Both the position numbers and the translations under genes were made by a program. From Lyngbya sp. HA4199-MV5 (GTDB taxonomy: Bacteria > Cyanobacteriota > Cyanobacteriia > Leptolyngbyales > Leptolyngbyaceae), in assembly GCA_019359375.1 (NCBI GenBank), contig JAHHHL010000014.1, positions 86,542-150,541 on the forward strand: 64,000 bases of DNA. The letters run 5' to 3'. Below are positions 8,151 to 17,589 of the stretch, in pieces (within the stretch, counting starts at the first letter, position 1; every line of letters starts with the position of its first letter). The notes below the pieces were generated by a model that ran no database searches, was not told the origin of the DNA, and saw nothing but the letters and a program-made list of their open reading frames with translations.

Positions 8151-11033
8151 TTAAAGCCAATTGCCCACTAGAATCAACGCCGCCCAGTAGCCAGGATGAT
8201 GGCGATCGTCGGGGTGCTGCTGAAGCCAGGTTTTTTGAGCCGTTTGCAATGCTTTTGCCCGACTCATACCTTGTTTAAGTGCTTGATAGAAGTGAGTAAT
8301 CAGTTGAGCAGTGGCGGCATCATCCACCTGCCAGAGCGAGGCAACAGCACTTCTTGCCCCAGCCTGAAGGGAAATCCCTGCAATACCCAGCGCATCACGA
8401 TCGCTTCCCACAGCCGTCTCACAGGCTGTTAGAGTTAACAACTCCAGCGCCCTTTCCTGACCGACCGATCGCAGCATCTGGTACAGCGCATTCATCGTCA
8501 GCTTTTCGTTATAAAGTGGCGTTGCTGCCGAAGGTTGACTAGCTTCCGTTTTTTCTTTCTCTTCTCTTAACTCCCCACTCCCCACTCCCCACTCCCCACT
8601 CCTCACCCCTCTCTCCTCACCCCTCTCTTTCTTTCCCGTCACCAAAAACGTATCGCGGGCATCAATGCCAAATCTGCCATGCGTAGCAAGATGCACGATC
8701 GGGTAAGTCTTTTGTGTGAGTTCCTGACGCACGCGATCGAGGGTAAAAGCCGAATCCAGTAGCCCTCTGCTGCCGGGAATCGCCGCCTCAATGCTGTCAA
8801 TTTCTGCTTTAACGTAGCTGAGGGGTGCAAAAAAGGTTGAACCGTCCACGACAGCAGGTTGGGTTAAGCCAAACCCCAACACTCGAAGCGACGGGCGATC
8901 GAGCGGCAGGGGATCGATCAGCGTCAGGCTAAGGGTGCTGGCGATCGCGTATTGCTCGACCAGAAACTGCTTGCCGTCATACAGCGCTGCCATCGGAATG
9001 CTCCGCAAAATGCCATCCTGGATGAAGACCAGCGTTTCGATGTGGGCAGATTGCAAGTCCTGAGCAAACGGGCGGATGAGCCAGTCGTACACCTGCTGCG
9101 ATGGCTTCTCATAAGTATTGATCAGATCAGAGCGTTTTTCTAACCGACGACGCAAATCATTGATGGTCGTTGTAACCGTTTGAGCATTGTCGGGCAACCA
9201 CCGCACCACAGAGCGAAACTGCTGGTTTGGTGCCGGAAGGGTGAGCATAACTGCAACCCGATCGCCCAGTATGACAGAGCTAAGCACTGCCGTGTTGGGA
9301 TCAATCACGGTGACGGGCTTGGCGATCGTATTCAGCGTACAGTCCTCACCCAGATAGTTTTGCAGTTCTGCCAGACGCAACTTGTCAATCGTTTCTAGCG
9401 CTAACTCAATGGGTGTCACCAATGCCTGCGCTGCGGTAGAGGCACCTTTGCTTTTACCATCTGGTTCACCACCTTCGAGCGGACGCTGCGCATGCTTTTC
9501 ACGGGTCGCTTGATCGAGGTAGAGAGCTGTGAGTTCTCGGTAGACGGGTTCGATAGTATCGCGGAAGTCAAACTGAAAATCGCGGCTGGCGATCGCCAGG
9601 TCACCCCGAATCGTTTGCAGCGTCTTGACCGCAAGGTTGTAGGCAGCGATCGCCGCAGGAATTTTGTGTTGTGCCTGTAAAATGCGACCGGATTGCCATT
9701 CCCACAGGTAGCGGCTGTCGTAATTCGCGGCTACAAGCTGTGCCTGCTGAGTCAGGGTGAGGGCTTGCTCATACTCCTGACGGCATTCATACACATGCCC
9801 CAAACGCCCTAGTGCAAACGCTTCTGACTGGGGATCGCGAATTTGTTGCGCGATCGCACCCGCCTGTTTCAACCAAGCGATCGCCTGCAATGGCACCGCT
9901 GTTTCAAGGCAGTGAGTGGCGAGATCAAGCACCGTCTGCCCACTCACCAGTTGTATTAAGGTTGCGATACGGATGGCTGCATACGCCTTTTCGCGGGAAG
10001 GGGCTACGCTGTCCCAAAGAGTTTGCGCCCGTTGAAGTGTGCTGATCGGTGTAAAGCTAGACGAGGATGGACTCAGGACATCAGAGCGTTGGCTGCGATC
10101 GCCGCGATCCTGTCCTTGATCCTCTATCGCCCACACTTGGAGGCGTTGTAGCGGCACAACCAGGTTGAGTAGCGATCGCAATTCGTTTGGTGTATCGTTC
10201 TGAGCGCGGGCAACTTGAACACTTGCTTCAAAGTAGCGAATCGCGTTGCGACTGTGCTGCCCGACCCGTTGAGCTAGGGACTGTGCTTCTACTTCATCAT
10301 CGGACTGTTCCGCCGATTGGCGACGACGATCGTCCCGTTGAGCAAGGCTGATGTAGGTATTACCCAATCCATGCAAGGCAGCCAGCGTATAAGACGGGCG
10401 CTGCGTTTGCTCAGCCAGCTTTAGTGTGAACGTTAGATACTGGAGCGCCCGATCGTAATCGCCACGCAACCGATAGGCATTGCCCAGACTCCCAAAGGCT
10501 GCCATCTCACCCGACGGATCGGCATGGGTGCGAGCGATCGTGATGGCGCTCTCTGCACCACAGGGTTGATCAATTTCTCCGCACAGTAGGGCGATCGCTC
10601 GGCGCTGCTGCCCAAGACTGGTGTAGACCTGGGCTTGCTCGGTCATCATTCTGCCGACTTGCAAAGGGTTGCCTGTTTGACGGTAATAGGCAATGAGCTG
10701 CGTTAAATGGGCGATCGCGTCATCCATTGCCCCAATTTGCTGATCGGCTCGCACCAGATGCTTCAAAACAGTCGCTTTCAGGTCGGAAGGGTGATCAGCC
10801 GTGAGGCTTAAAGCCATTTGCCAACGGGCGATCGCAGCCTGAACATCACCATTCTGGTACAGCTCCCATCCTTGCTGAGTGAGCTGCTTTGCGTCAGTGA
10901 CGGTGGCAGCGCTACCGATTGCCCCCTTACCATGCAACGAAGCCTGTCCCCACCAAAGGCAAACGAGTAGACTTCCCAGAAACAGAATGAGGCGCAACAC
11001 TTTGAAGCGGCGTGTAAAATTCAAGCGGCGCAT
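8151..11033 (-). CDS. TPR-CHAT caspase-like protease
   Basis: A 960-residue protein with an N-terminal membrane anchor or signal segment (LRLILFLGSLLVCLWWG), a long array of TPR-like helices (about residues 45-480), and a C-terminal CHAT domain (about 620-960). CHAT domains are caspase-family cysteine proteases. The catalytic dyad is present: H785 in HLATHGRFG and C871 in LTLTACETA, followed by the conserved GARSAVASLW segment. Between them, residues of about 801-822 are a Gly/Glu/Arg-rich insert made by a heptanucleotide repeat (8570-8632) that keeps the frame. The gene is divergent from a secreted haemagglutinin-type gene, a pairing often seen in cyanobacteria. The target is unknown. Confidence 0.9.
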   Translation of the reverse strand: MRRLNFTRRFKVLRLILFLGSLLVCLWWGQASLHGKGAIGSAATVTDAKQLTQQGWELYQNGDVQAAIARWQMALSLTADHPSDLKATVLKHLVRADQQIGAMDDAIAHLTQLIAYYRQTGNPLQVGRMMTEQAQVYTSLGQQRRAIALLCGEIDQPCGAESAITIARTHADPSGEMAAFGSLGNAYRLRGDYDRALQYLTFTLKLAEQTQRPSYTLAALHGLGNTYISLAQRDDRRRQSAEQSDDEVEAQSLAQRVGQHSRNAIRYFEASVQVARAQNDTPNELRSLLNLVVPLQRLQVWAIEDQGQDRGDRSQRSDVLSPSSSSFTPISTLQRAQTLWDSVAPSREKAYAAIRIATLIQLVSGQTVLDLATHCLETAVPLQAIAWLKQAGAIAQQIRDPQSEAFALGRLGHVYECRQEYEQALTLTQQAQLVAANYDSRYLWEWQSGRILQAQHKIPAAIAAYNLAVKTLQTIRGDLAIASRDFQFDFRDTIEPVYRELTALYLDQATREKHAQRPLEGGEPDGKSKGASTAAQALVTPIELALETIDKLRLAELQNYLGEDCTLNTIAKPVTVIDPNTAVLSSVILGDRVAVMLTLPAPNQQFRSVVRWLPDNAQTVTTTINDLRRRLEKRSDLINTYEKPSQQVYDWLIRPFAQDLQSAHIETLVFIQDGILRSIPMAALYDGKQFLVEQYAIASTLSLTLIDPLPLDRPSLRVLGFGLTQPAVVDGSTFFAPLSYVKAEIDSIEAAIPGSRGLLDSAFTLDRVRQELTQKTYPIVHLATHGRFGIDARDTFLVTGKKERGEERGVRSGEWGVGSGELREEKEKTEASQPSAATPLYNEKLTMNALYQMLRSVGQERALELLTLTACETAVGSDRDALGIAGISLQAGARSAVASLWQVDDAATAQLITHFYQALKQGMSRAKALQTAQKTWLQQHPDDRHHPGYWAALILVGNWL
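8570..8632. repeat. Heptanucleotide repeat inside the CHAT coding region
   Basis: Nine consecutive 7-bp units. The first four are ACTCCCC, followed by variants such as ACTCCTC and ACCCCTC. The total is 63 bp, or 21 codons, so the frame is preserved. The same kind of heptamer tract occurs in the spacers of this window, for example near 44920-44960. Its presence inside a conserved enzyme domain points to insertion or expansion of a short repeat element within the gene. Confidence 0.9.
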
Positions 11034-11640
11034 AGGACGTAAAGTTCTAACAGCAGCATAGACAAAACGCTAAATTATGCATGTGAGGCTACTACTCGTC
11101 AAACACAGCCTCTTATCGTGACTGCAATACACACAGTTTCCCAAAATCAGGCTACCAGGATGTTTCACTACTGGTGTTGTCATTCTTGAAACCAGCAACG
11201 TTGAGACCAGCAACTCGCAACACACCTTTTGCATACCAATGACTTACTTTCTGAGCACAGAAACATACGGGTTCTGTGCCAGACTTTTGCGAGAGCACGT
11301 CTCTACAAGGAGTGGATAACACCTTCTGGACAAATTGGTCATGATGGAATTAGTTGCCTGATAGGGTGCCTTGACAGGGTTAACAATACCTCAAGCTTAA
11401 GCTCTCAATGTTTGCAACTCATCAAAATTAATGCGATCGCCCCGTAGCTGCATCCAATCAAGGGCTTTACTGGATAGATTTCTGAGCGTTTCTGCTGAAG
11501 CTGGCAGTTTCGGCGTGATGGTACGTATAGCATCTCTTGCTCACTCACATCTCCTGCCCACTGAGAAGATGAGCAGCGATAAGAAAGGTTGAGCGTTGGA
11601 AGGTTGAGCGTTGGAAGGTTGGTGTTGAGAGGTAAGTGGA
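11034..11640. other. Divergent intergenic region, CHAT gene and haemagglutinin-type gene
   Basis: About 600 bases separating two divergent genes, so promoters for both must lie here. I cannot place them with confidence. The only clear structure is the 15-bp tandem repeat at 11585-11629. The short frames inside have no recognisable motifs. Confidence 0.5.
11585..11629. repeat. 15-bp tandem repeat before the haemagglutinin-type gene
   Basis: Three head-to-tail units of AAGGTTGAGCGTTGG (two exact, at 11585-11599 and 11600-11614; the third diverged). The array ends 11 bases before the GTG start and overlaps the ribosome-site region (GAGAGG at 11627-11632). A change in copy number would alter the leader of the gene. 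Confidence 0.8.
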
Positions 11641-14600
11641 GTGATTGTTACACGATCGCGGCGGTTACAGGTATTGTGTCAGGTGCTTGGTTGGAGGCTG
11701 ATATTGCTTGGCTTCGTGAGCATCGGCGATCGTGCTTTGGCTCAGGTTGTACCCGATGCGACCCTTCCAGCCGGAGAACGATCGCAGGTTTCTCCAGGTT
11801 CCCTCTTTCAAATTGATGGTGGGGCAGTTCGCGATCGCAATCTCTTTCACAGTTTTGACCAGTTCTCTCTGACGCAAGGGCAAACCGCCTTTTTTAACAA
11901 CAGCGCGAATATTACGAACATTATTAGTCGCGTGACGGGTGGACAGCGCTCCAGCATTGACGGGATCATACGAGCAAACGGGACTGCCAACCTCTTTTTG
12001 ATCAATCCCAGCGGTATTCTTTTTGGTCCTAATGCCACTCTTAATGTAGGTGGTACGTTTCTAGCGACAACTGCCAGCGCGATTCAGTTCGGTAACCAGG
12101 GTGTGTACAGTGCTACCAATCCCGAAGCGCCACCCCTGCTAACGGTCAATCCATCGGCGCTGCTCTTCAATCAGCTTGCCAACCAGTCGATCGTCAGTCA
12201 GGCAAAATTACAGGTGCCCACGGGTCAAAGTTTGGCGCTTGTCGGTGGAAACGTTTTGCTCAACCGGGGTGCGCTATTAGCTCAGGATGGACGCATTGAG
12301 TTGGGAGGGTTAGCCGGAAAAGGGACTGTTGCGTTAGATGGGAGTGGCAGCAAGCTGCACTTGAGCTTTGGGGCGATCGAGCGATTGCTGGCAGAGGTCA
12401 CGCTCGTCAACCAATCAGAAGTCAATGTCCGGTCAGGCGGTAGTATTGGCATCACCGCCCAAAACTTGAGCATGGCGAATGGCAGTATTCTCCGAGGTGG
12501 AATTGCGGCGGGTAGAGGATCCCCAGGAAGAAGAGCAGGGGATATTGACCTTCACGTTCCGGGTGCTGTCACCCTCACAGGAGGTAGCTTTATTGCCAAC
12601 TCAACCCTGGGCACTGGTGATAGTGGCAATGTCAACATTACGGCTGGCTCCGTACTACTCAAAGACGGTTCGCAGGTAAACGCCAGCACATTTGGGAATG
12701 GCAACGGGGGCACCGTCACTATTCGATCGCAGGGTGCTGTCATTTTTGATGGCGAAGCGCCGAACAGACAGTACAGTGGCACTTTCAGCCGTGTAAATGA
12801 AAATGCCACAGGCAATAGCGGCGGTATTTTCATCATTGCAGATTCAGTTGCTGTTACCAATGGAGCACTTCTGACTGCGAATACACTGGGCACAGGCAAC
12901 GCAGGCAGTATCACGATCAAGGCGAATCGAGACGTGCGTTTTGTGGGTGTCAGCGCCGCTGACCAGTTTCCTAGTGGAGCCTATACCAATGTTCAAAGTA
13001 AGGCAGTTGGCAACAGCAGCGGGATCAACATCACGGCTGGGAGTTTGTTGCTAGCAGAGGGCGCTCAGCTAGATGCCAGCACCTATGGGAGGGGCGATGC
13101 TGGCAAGATTTCCATTCAAGTTCTCAATGACATTCAGCTCAAGGGTGCCCCCTCGCTCAAATTGGCTGATCCGGGTGGTATCTATAGCTTTATTGGTGAT
13201 AGCGCGATCGGCAACAGCAGCGGCATCAGCCTTAGCGCTCGATCGCTCTCTCTAGAAAATGGTGCAGCCCTGGTCGCCAGCACCTTTGGTCGGGGCAATG
13301 CTGGCGATATCAGTCTACAAATTGCTGGACCTGCAATGTTAGACGGGCAAACAGTTGTGCGCTACAAAAGTGGAAAGACAGACATCTTTTCCAGTGGTAT
13401 TTTCAGCAGCGTAAGTTCCATTGGGCAGGGGAATAGTGGGCAAATCAAACTCGCCGCTGACTCGCTCACCCTTACGAATGGTGCCGCGATCGCCTCCAGT
13501 ACATTAGGCAAGGGAAAAGCTGCCAGCATTCTCATTAGTGCGGCTGGTGCAGTTTCGTTAGACAGTGTTGGCATTGACGGCTTTCCCAGCGGTATTTTTA
13601 GTCGTGTCGGGGAAGCCGCGTTAGGAACGAGTGATATCAACGTCACGGCGCAGTCCTTAACCTTAACCAACGGAGCGCAATTTCAGGCGAATACCCTGGG
13701 TTCAGCGACAGCAGGCAGCATTCGGATCAGCACAACAGGGGATGTTCGCTTTGCAGGGAAAGATGCGACAACGGGACTCGCAAGCGGTCTTGTGAGTAAA
13801 ACGACAGCCAGTGGGGATGGTGGCGACATTGGGGTGCAGGCACGATCGCTCTTCTTGCAAGATGGTGCCGTCATTTCTGCCCAAAGCCAGGGAATCGGCA
13901 AAGCGGGCAGCATTGCCATTCGTCTACGAAACTTTTTGCAAGCGCAGGATAGTCAAATCTTGACCACCTCGACTCAATCAGCCGGGGGCAACATTGCGAT
14001 CGCGGCTCGCTTCATTGGGTTGCGGGGCGATAGTGACCTGACCACCAGCGTACTGAGTGGCACGGGTGGAGGTGGCAATATCACCCTCAGTGGACGGGCG
14101 ATCGTGGCACTGGGCGACAGCGATATTCTGGCTTTTTCACGCGATGGCAGTGGCGGCACAATCACCTTGAGAACGCCCGCCTTTTTTGGCTTCCGCTATC
14201 GACCGAATGCGACCAACAATACAGAAACGCTCGATGGCAACAGCCAGGTGGATGTCAATGCCAGTGGCAGGTTGCGGGCTGGCACCATTACCTTACCAGA
14301 AGTCACCCTTCAGCCCAGCGTGACTCCCCTGCCAACAGAGGTCATTGATACGAGCCGGCTCATTGCCCAGAGCTGCATCGCACGCACGTCACGCCAGGGC
14401 AGTTTCATCGTCACAGGCGCAGGTGGATTGCTCAATCAGCCAGATGATTTAGCCACAGCACCCTTTCCGACCTATACAACAACCCCAGATGCCGCAACGC
14501 CAGAAGTGGTCAGCGAGCCGAACGAAAACGCTCTGCAACGCACGAAAGAAACTCACTCAGCCACCCTCCCAACCTCAGAAGAAGCCATGACTGAAGTGGA

Positions 14601-14661
14601 TGGCATCTATCGACTGGCAAGTGGGGCGCTGGTTTTAGGTCGATCGTGCCAGGGTTTGTGA
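11641..14661 (+). CDS. Secreted filamentous-haemagglutinin-type protein
   Basis: A 1006-residue secreted beta-helix protein. The start is GTG 11641, with GAGAGG 8 bases upstream. Residues 1-35 form a signal peptide. Residues of about 38-165 are the haemagglutination-activity (TPS) domain that guides two-partner secretion, with IIRANGTANLFLINPSGILF and GPNATLNVGGTFLATT. The body is a run of about 20-residue repeats (for example GSLLLAEGAQLDASTYGRG, and GNSSGI or GNAGSI turns) typical of a right-handed beta-helix. The last 120 residues include SCIARTSRQGSFIVTGAGGL, a common C-terminal module in cyanobacterial members. No TpsB outer-membrane partner is in this window. A role in adhesion or surface structure is inferred. 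Confidence 0.88.
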   Translation: MIVTRSRRLQVLCQVLGWRLILLGFVSIGDRALAQVVPDATLPAGERSQVSPGSLFQIDGGAVRDRNLFHSFDQFSLTQGQTAFFNNSANITNIISRVTGGQRSSIDGIIRANGTANLFLINPSGILFGPNATLNVGGTFLATTASAIQFGNQGVYSATNPEAPPLLTVNPSALLFNQLANQSIVSQAKLQVPTGQSLALVGGNVLLNRGALLAQDGRIELGGLAGKGTVALDGSGSKLHLSFGAIERLLAEVTLVNQSEVNVRSGGSIGITAQNLSMANGSILRGGIAAGRGSPGRRAGDIDLHVPGAVTLTGGSFIANSTLGTGDSGNVNITAGSVLLKDGSQVNASTFGNGNGGTVTIRSQGAVIFDGEAPNRQYSGTFSRVNENATGNSGGIFIIADSVAVTNGALLTANTLGTGNAGSITIKANRDVRFVGVSAADQFPSGAYTNVQSKAVGNSSGINITAGSLLLAEGAQLDASTYGRGDAGKISIQVLNDIQLKGAPSLKLADPGGIYSFIGDSAIGNSSGISLSARSLSLENGAALVASTFGRGNAGDISLQIAGPAMLDGQTVVRYKSGKTDIFSSGIFSSVSSIGQGNSGQIKLAADSLTLTNGAAIASSTLGKGKAASILISAAGAVSLDSVGIDGFPSGIFSRVGEAALGTSDINVTAQSLTLTNGAQFQANTLGSATAGSIRISTTGDVRFAGKDATTGLASGLVSKTTASGDGGDIGVQARSLFLQDGAVISAQSQGIGKAGSIAIRLRNFLQAQDSQILTTSTQSAGGNIAIAARFIGLRGDSDLTTSVLSGTGGGGNITLSGRAIVALGDSDILAFSRDGSGGTITLRTPAFFGFRYRPNATNNTETLDGNSQVDVNASGRLRAGTITLPEVTLQPSVTPLPTEVIDTSRLIAQSCIARTSRQGSFIVTGAGGLLNQPDDLATAPFPTYTTTPDAATPEVVSEPNENALQRTKETHSATLPTSEEAMTEVDGIYRLASGALVLGRSCQGL

Positions 14662-14991
14662 CCGTTACAGGGCAAACGGCACCGACTTTCCAAATGTGGA
14701 AAGTGATTTGCACAACACAGGAAGGTATTTCGCAAACAATCACTCTAAGCTACCATCATGCCTGGAAATCAAGCCTCTTTGCCCCCGCTGTATGAACACT
14801 GTTTTTGGGTTAGACGATCGCCTTCCTCTGGTCTTACCTCGCGCAGATGGCGCTGTCCTCATTGGGTTGCGCCTTTGAACAAGACATCTTAAACGTATTG
14901 CTACACCGTACCAGTCTGATCGCTTTGTTAGAAGCGTTTGACAAGCATCTGCCTCACCTGAGCGACTGTACGACTTAGCTAACAGAGATTC

Positions 14992-15018
14992 GCCCCAGAC
15001 CCATCCCTGGGGCTTTCT
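14992..15018 (+). terminator. Intrinsic terminator
   Basis: GCCCCAG at 14992-14998 pairs with CTGGGGC at 15007-15013, with an 8-base loop and then TTTCTT. It lies about 330 bases after the haemagglutinin-type stop, so it may end that transcript or an unrecognised small one. Confidence 0.75.
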
Positions 15019-15108
15019 TATCTATGCCATTGATGTTTGAGTGCCTTAAAGTGCTCATAGACAAGCTTCTTCCTAGACATGCTGTCAAAACGACCTCGAA
15101 GAAGTACG

Positions 15109-15133
15109 CCCCAGCCTCGCGCTGGGGTTTTTA
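15109..15133 (+). terminator. Intrinsic terminator
   Basis: CCCCAGC at 15109-15115 pairs with GCTGGGG at 15121-15127, with a 5-base loop and a run of five T. Its arms resemble the terminator 100 bases upstream, which suggests duplication or a short transcription unit between them. Confidence 0.8.
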
Positions 15134-15241
15134 TTAGGAGCACAATCGTCTAAAGCGTCGATCGCCACGGTTGCCGCTAAGATTATGGTTGCCGCTAGGA
15201 TTGTAATCATCGGCACGTTGCAATTCTTCTGTACGCTCCTC

Positions 15242-15616
15242 ATGGCTTCCAAACACCTTCCCTCTAAACCAGCGCGTCCAAATCCTTCTGACAAAGGACG
15301 GACTGTCTATTCCGAATTTGGCAACACTGACAACACAGAAGCCCTGGAGCGAGCAGTGCCAGATCTGCCGCCCAACCAGCAAAACCTGAGAGTCGAAGCG
15401 TCTCGTGCAGGACGAAAGGGCAAAACGGTGACGATCGTGCGTGGGTTTCAAGCCAGTGCAGAGACGCTAACCGAATTGCTTAAGAAACTCAAAGCTCATT
15501 GCGGTGCTGGCGGTACCCTGAAAGAGAACGAACTTGAGATCCAGGGGGATCATAAGCAAAAGGTCGTTGAGTTTTTGATCAAGCTTGGTTACAAGGCAAA
15601 GGGCAGTGGGGGCTAA
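15242..15616 (+). CDS. SUI1/eIF1-like translation factor
   Basis: A 124-residue protein from ATG 15242. The N-terminal half is a polar linker. The C-terminal SUI1 domain (about residues 45-124) shows the diagnostic TVIRGF-like segment KTVTIVRGFQ, then LLKKLKAHCGAGGTLKENELEIQGDHKQKVVEFL. This is the bacterial/archaeal YciH-type eIF1 homologue, thought to affect start-codon fidelity or translation under stress. Homologues are usual in cyanobacteria. The frame is open further upstream, but that extension lacks family character and runs towards the terminator region. It stands alone. Confidence 0.92.
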   Translation: MASKHLPSKPARPNPSDKGRTVYSEFGNTDNTEALERAVPDLPPNQQNLRVEASRAGRKGKTVTIVRGFQASAETLTELLKKLKAHCGAGGTLKENELEIQGDHKQKVVEFLIKLGYKAKGSGG

Positions 15617-15660
15617 TGAAGCAGGTTTTTCCAGGGGCTGAAATTGGGTTAGGAGGTAAG

Positions 15661-15695
15661 GAGGAGGCAGAGGGCAGAGGGCAGAAGGCAGGAGG
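15661..15695. repeat. Heptanucleotide repeat (GGCAGAG type)
   Basis: Five adjoining 7-bp units of the CAGAGGG/CAGAAGG kind, in the spacer between SUI1 and the HerA-like gene. It belongs to the same short tandem repeat class as the tracts at 39761, 44776 and 63651. Confidence 0.8.
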
Positions 15696-15809
15696 CATTG
15701 CAAGTAAAGCAAGCGGCAATGACGTTAGAAGGGGTCAGTGGTAGCCTTGTTTGGAGGGCAAACAGCGACACATTTAACTGCTCTTTCTTGAAACTTTCTT
15801 GAGCGATCG

Positions 15810-17366
15810 CTAGCGTCGTCTGGTGCCAAGAATCCCTCCTAATACGCCGCGTACAATGCTTTTGCTCTTGGAGCCACCGATCGCCTGTGCTGCACTCCCA
15901 GCCATGTTGATGAGAAACTTCTCGCGTTCACGAGCAATCCGTGCGTCTTCCTTTGCTTGAGCGGCGGCGGCTTTCTCTGCCTGCTTCTGAGCCTGAATCG
16001 CCTCTTTCTCAGCAAGTTGCCGTTCCTTTGCGGCTAGCTTTGCTGCTTCAGCCACCGCGATCGATTGAGCAGCGGCAACAGCTTTCTGTTTTAACAGTTC
16101 ATAGGCGGATTCGCGGTCTTCTACAGCTTCGTAATGCCCATACAGCACTGAACTGCGGATGATCTGGTCGCGTTGTTGAGGGTCGATCGCGCCGATATGA
16201 CTCTGCGGCGGCAAAACGAATGCACGCTCAACCATCGTAGGCATTCCTTGCTCATCCAGAAAGGACACGAGCGCTTCGCCAACACCCAACGTGACGATCA
16301 CCTGCTCAACGTTTACGGCGGGATTTGGACGAAAAGTCGTTGCGGCGGCTTTGACCGCTTTTTGATCCAGCGGCGTAAAGGCTCTCAGCGCGTGCTGCAC
16401 CCGATTACTCAGTTGACCCAGCACTTTTGGCGGCACATCCATTGGGTTTTGTGTGCAAAAGTGAATGCCAACGCCTTTGGAGCGGATCAAGCGGACAACC
16501 TGTTCAAGCTTCTCCTGCAACGCGCTAGGGGCATCAGCAAACAAAAGATGCGCTTCATCAAAGAAGAAGACGAGTTTCGGTTTATCTAAATCACCCACTT
16601 CTGGCAGTTGCTCAAATAGTTCAGATAGCAGCCAGAGCAAGAATGTGGCGTAGAGTTTAGGAGACTGAACCAGTTTGTTTGCCGCCAAAAGATTGATGAC
16701 ACCGTGACCATTTGCGTCTGTCTGAAGCAAATCCATCCAATCAAGCGCTGGTTCGCCAAAAAAATGCGCTCCTCCCTGCTGCTCCAACGTCAGCAGCCCA
16801 CGCTGGATCGCACCCACACTTGCTGCGGAAATGTTGCCATATTGGGTTTTGAAGTCTTTGGCGTTGTCGCCCACAAACTGCATGAGCGATCGCAAATCTT
16901 TGAGATCAAGCAACAGCAGCGCCATGTCATCCGCGATCGAGAACGCAAGGGTGAGAACTCCTGCTTGCGTTTCGTTGAGATTCAAAAGGCGTGCCAGCAA
17001 CAGTGGTCCCATTTCGGAAATGGTGGTGCGTAACGGATGCCCCTGTTCGCCAAACACGTCCCAAAATTCGACCGGGTAGCGGGCAAACTGAACGTCTGCC
17101 AACCCCAATTGCTGAAGGCGATCGCGCAGTTTTGCTGTCTCACGTCCTGGCTGGCTCAATCCCGACAAATCGCCCTTAATATCTGCCATGAAGACTGGCA
17201 CTCCCATTTGGCTAAAGCGCTCAGCCATGACTTGCAGCGTGACCGTTTTGCCCGTGCCCGTCGCACCTGCAATCAACCCATGACGATTTGCCATTGCAGG
17301 TAAGAGGCTACAGAGGTGAGCGCAATCGGCAGCATTGACCTGGGCGATCGGTAACGAGTCGGGCAT
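15810..17366 (-). CDS. HerA-like ATPase (DUF853 family)
   Basis: A 518-residue FtsK/HerA-clade ATPase of the DUF853 type. I take ATG 17366 as start; an in-frame TTG lies 9 bases further out. Walker A is GATGTGKT at residues 34-41 (numbering from this start) and Walker B is [12 protein letters not shown], followed by a sensor-like segment, [10 protein letters not shown]. The protein binds ATP and probably translocates along DNA or remodels DNA ends, but its cellular role is not established. Residues of about 420-480 are an Ala/Glu/Lys-rich coiled coil, and the tail has a hydrophobic Gly-rich stretch ending in Arg residues. No NurA nuclease gene is adjacent. Confidence 0.85.
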   Translation of the reverse strand: MPDSLPIAQVNAADCAHLCSLLPAMANRHGLIAGATGTGKTVTLQVMAERFSQMGVPVFMADIKGDLSGLSQPGRETAKLRDRLQQLGLADVQFARYPVEFWDVFGEQGHPLRTTISEMGPLLLARLLNLNETQAGVLTLAFSIADDMALLLLDLKDLRSLMQFVGDNAKDFKTQYGNISAASVGAIQRGLLTLEQQGGAHFFGEPALDWMDLLQTDANGHGVINLLAANKLVQSPKLYATFLLWLLSELFEQLPEVGDLDKPKLVFFFDEAHLLFADAPSALQEKLEQVVRLIRSKGVGIHFCTQNPMDVPPKVLGQLSNRVQHALRAFTPLDQKAVKAAATTFRPNPAVNVEQVIVTLGVGEALVSFLDEQGMPTMVERAFVLPPQSHIGAIDPQQRDQIIRSSVLYGHYEAVEDRESAYELLKQKAVAAAQSIAVAEAAKLAAKERQLAEKEAIQAQKQAEKAAAAQAKEDARIAREREKFLINMAGSAAQAIGGSKSKSIVRGVLGGILGTRRR

Positions 17367-17589
17367 GGTAGGCAATACTCTCAGCTAAGGAGTCACCTGA
17401 ATTATACAGAGAGAAATCAGGCGTTGATTGGCAATCATCGTGATCACTCCAAGGCACCTTTTACCTGCAACATACGTCAGCTTCTACAGCATTCCCATGT
17501 CCGCATCTGCCTCGCTTTGACATCGATTCGCTTTGACCTAAAGTGAGTCAACGAAGTGAGTCAACGGTTTTGCAAATCTGGTAGAGCAT

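Larger units (their letters stand above)
14662..15241. other. Spacer with two terminator hairpins
   Basis: About 580 bases between the haemagglutinin-type gene and the SUI1 gene. Two strong terminators are present (14992 and 15109). A short frame at 14696-14878 carries a single CPRC motif but overlaps an equally open alternative frame, so I do not call it. The roughly 90 bases between the terminators could be a small RNA: GCTTCTTC near 15065 can pair with GAAGAAGT near 15098, just before the second terminator. Confidence 0.5.

Noticed and set aside
12552..12920. Long antisense frames within the haemagglutinin-type gene
   Set aside because: They mirror the biased codon pattern of the repeat-rich sense frame and have Pro/Val-rich nonsense composition.
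14696..14878. 60-codon frame with a CPRC motif after the haemagglutinin-type gene
   Set aside because: Only one half of a zinc-binding pattern, and an overlapping frame is equally open; evidence is insufficient.
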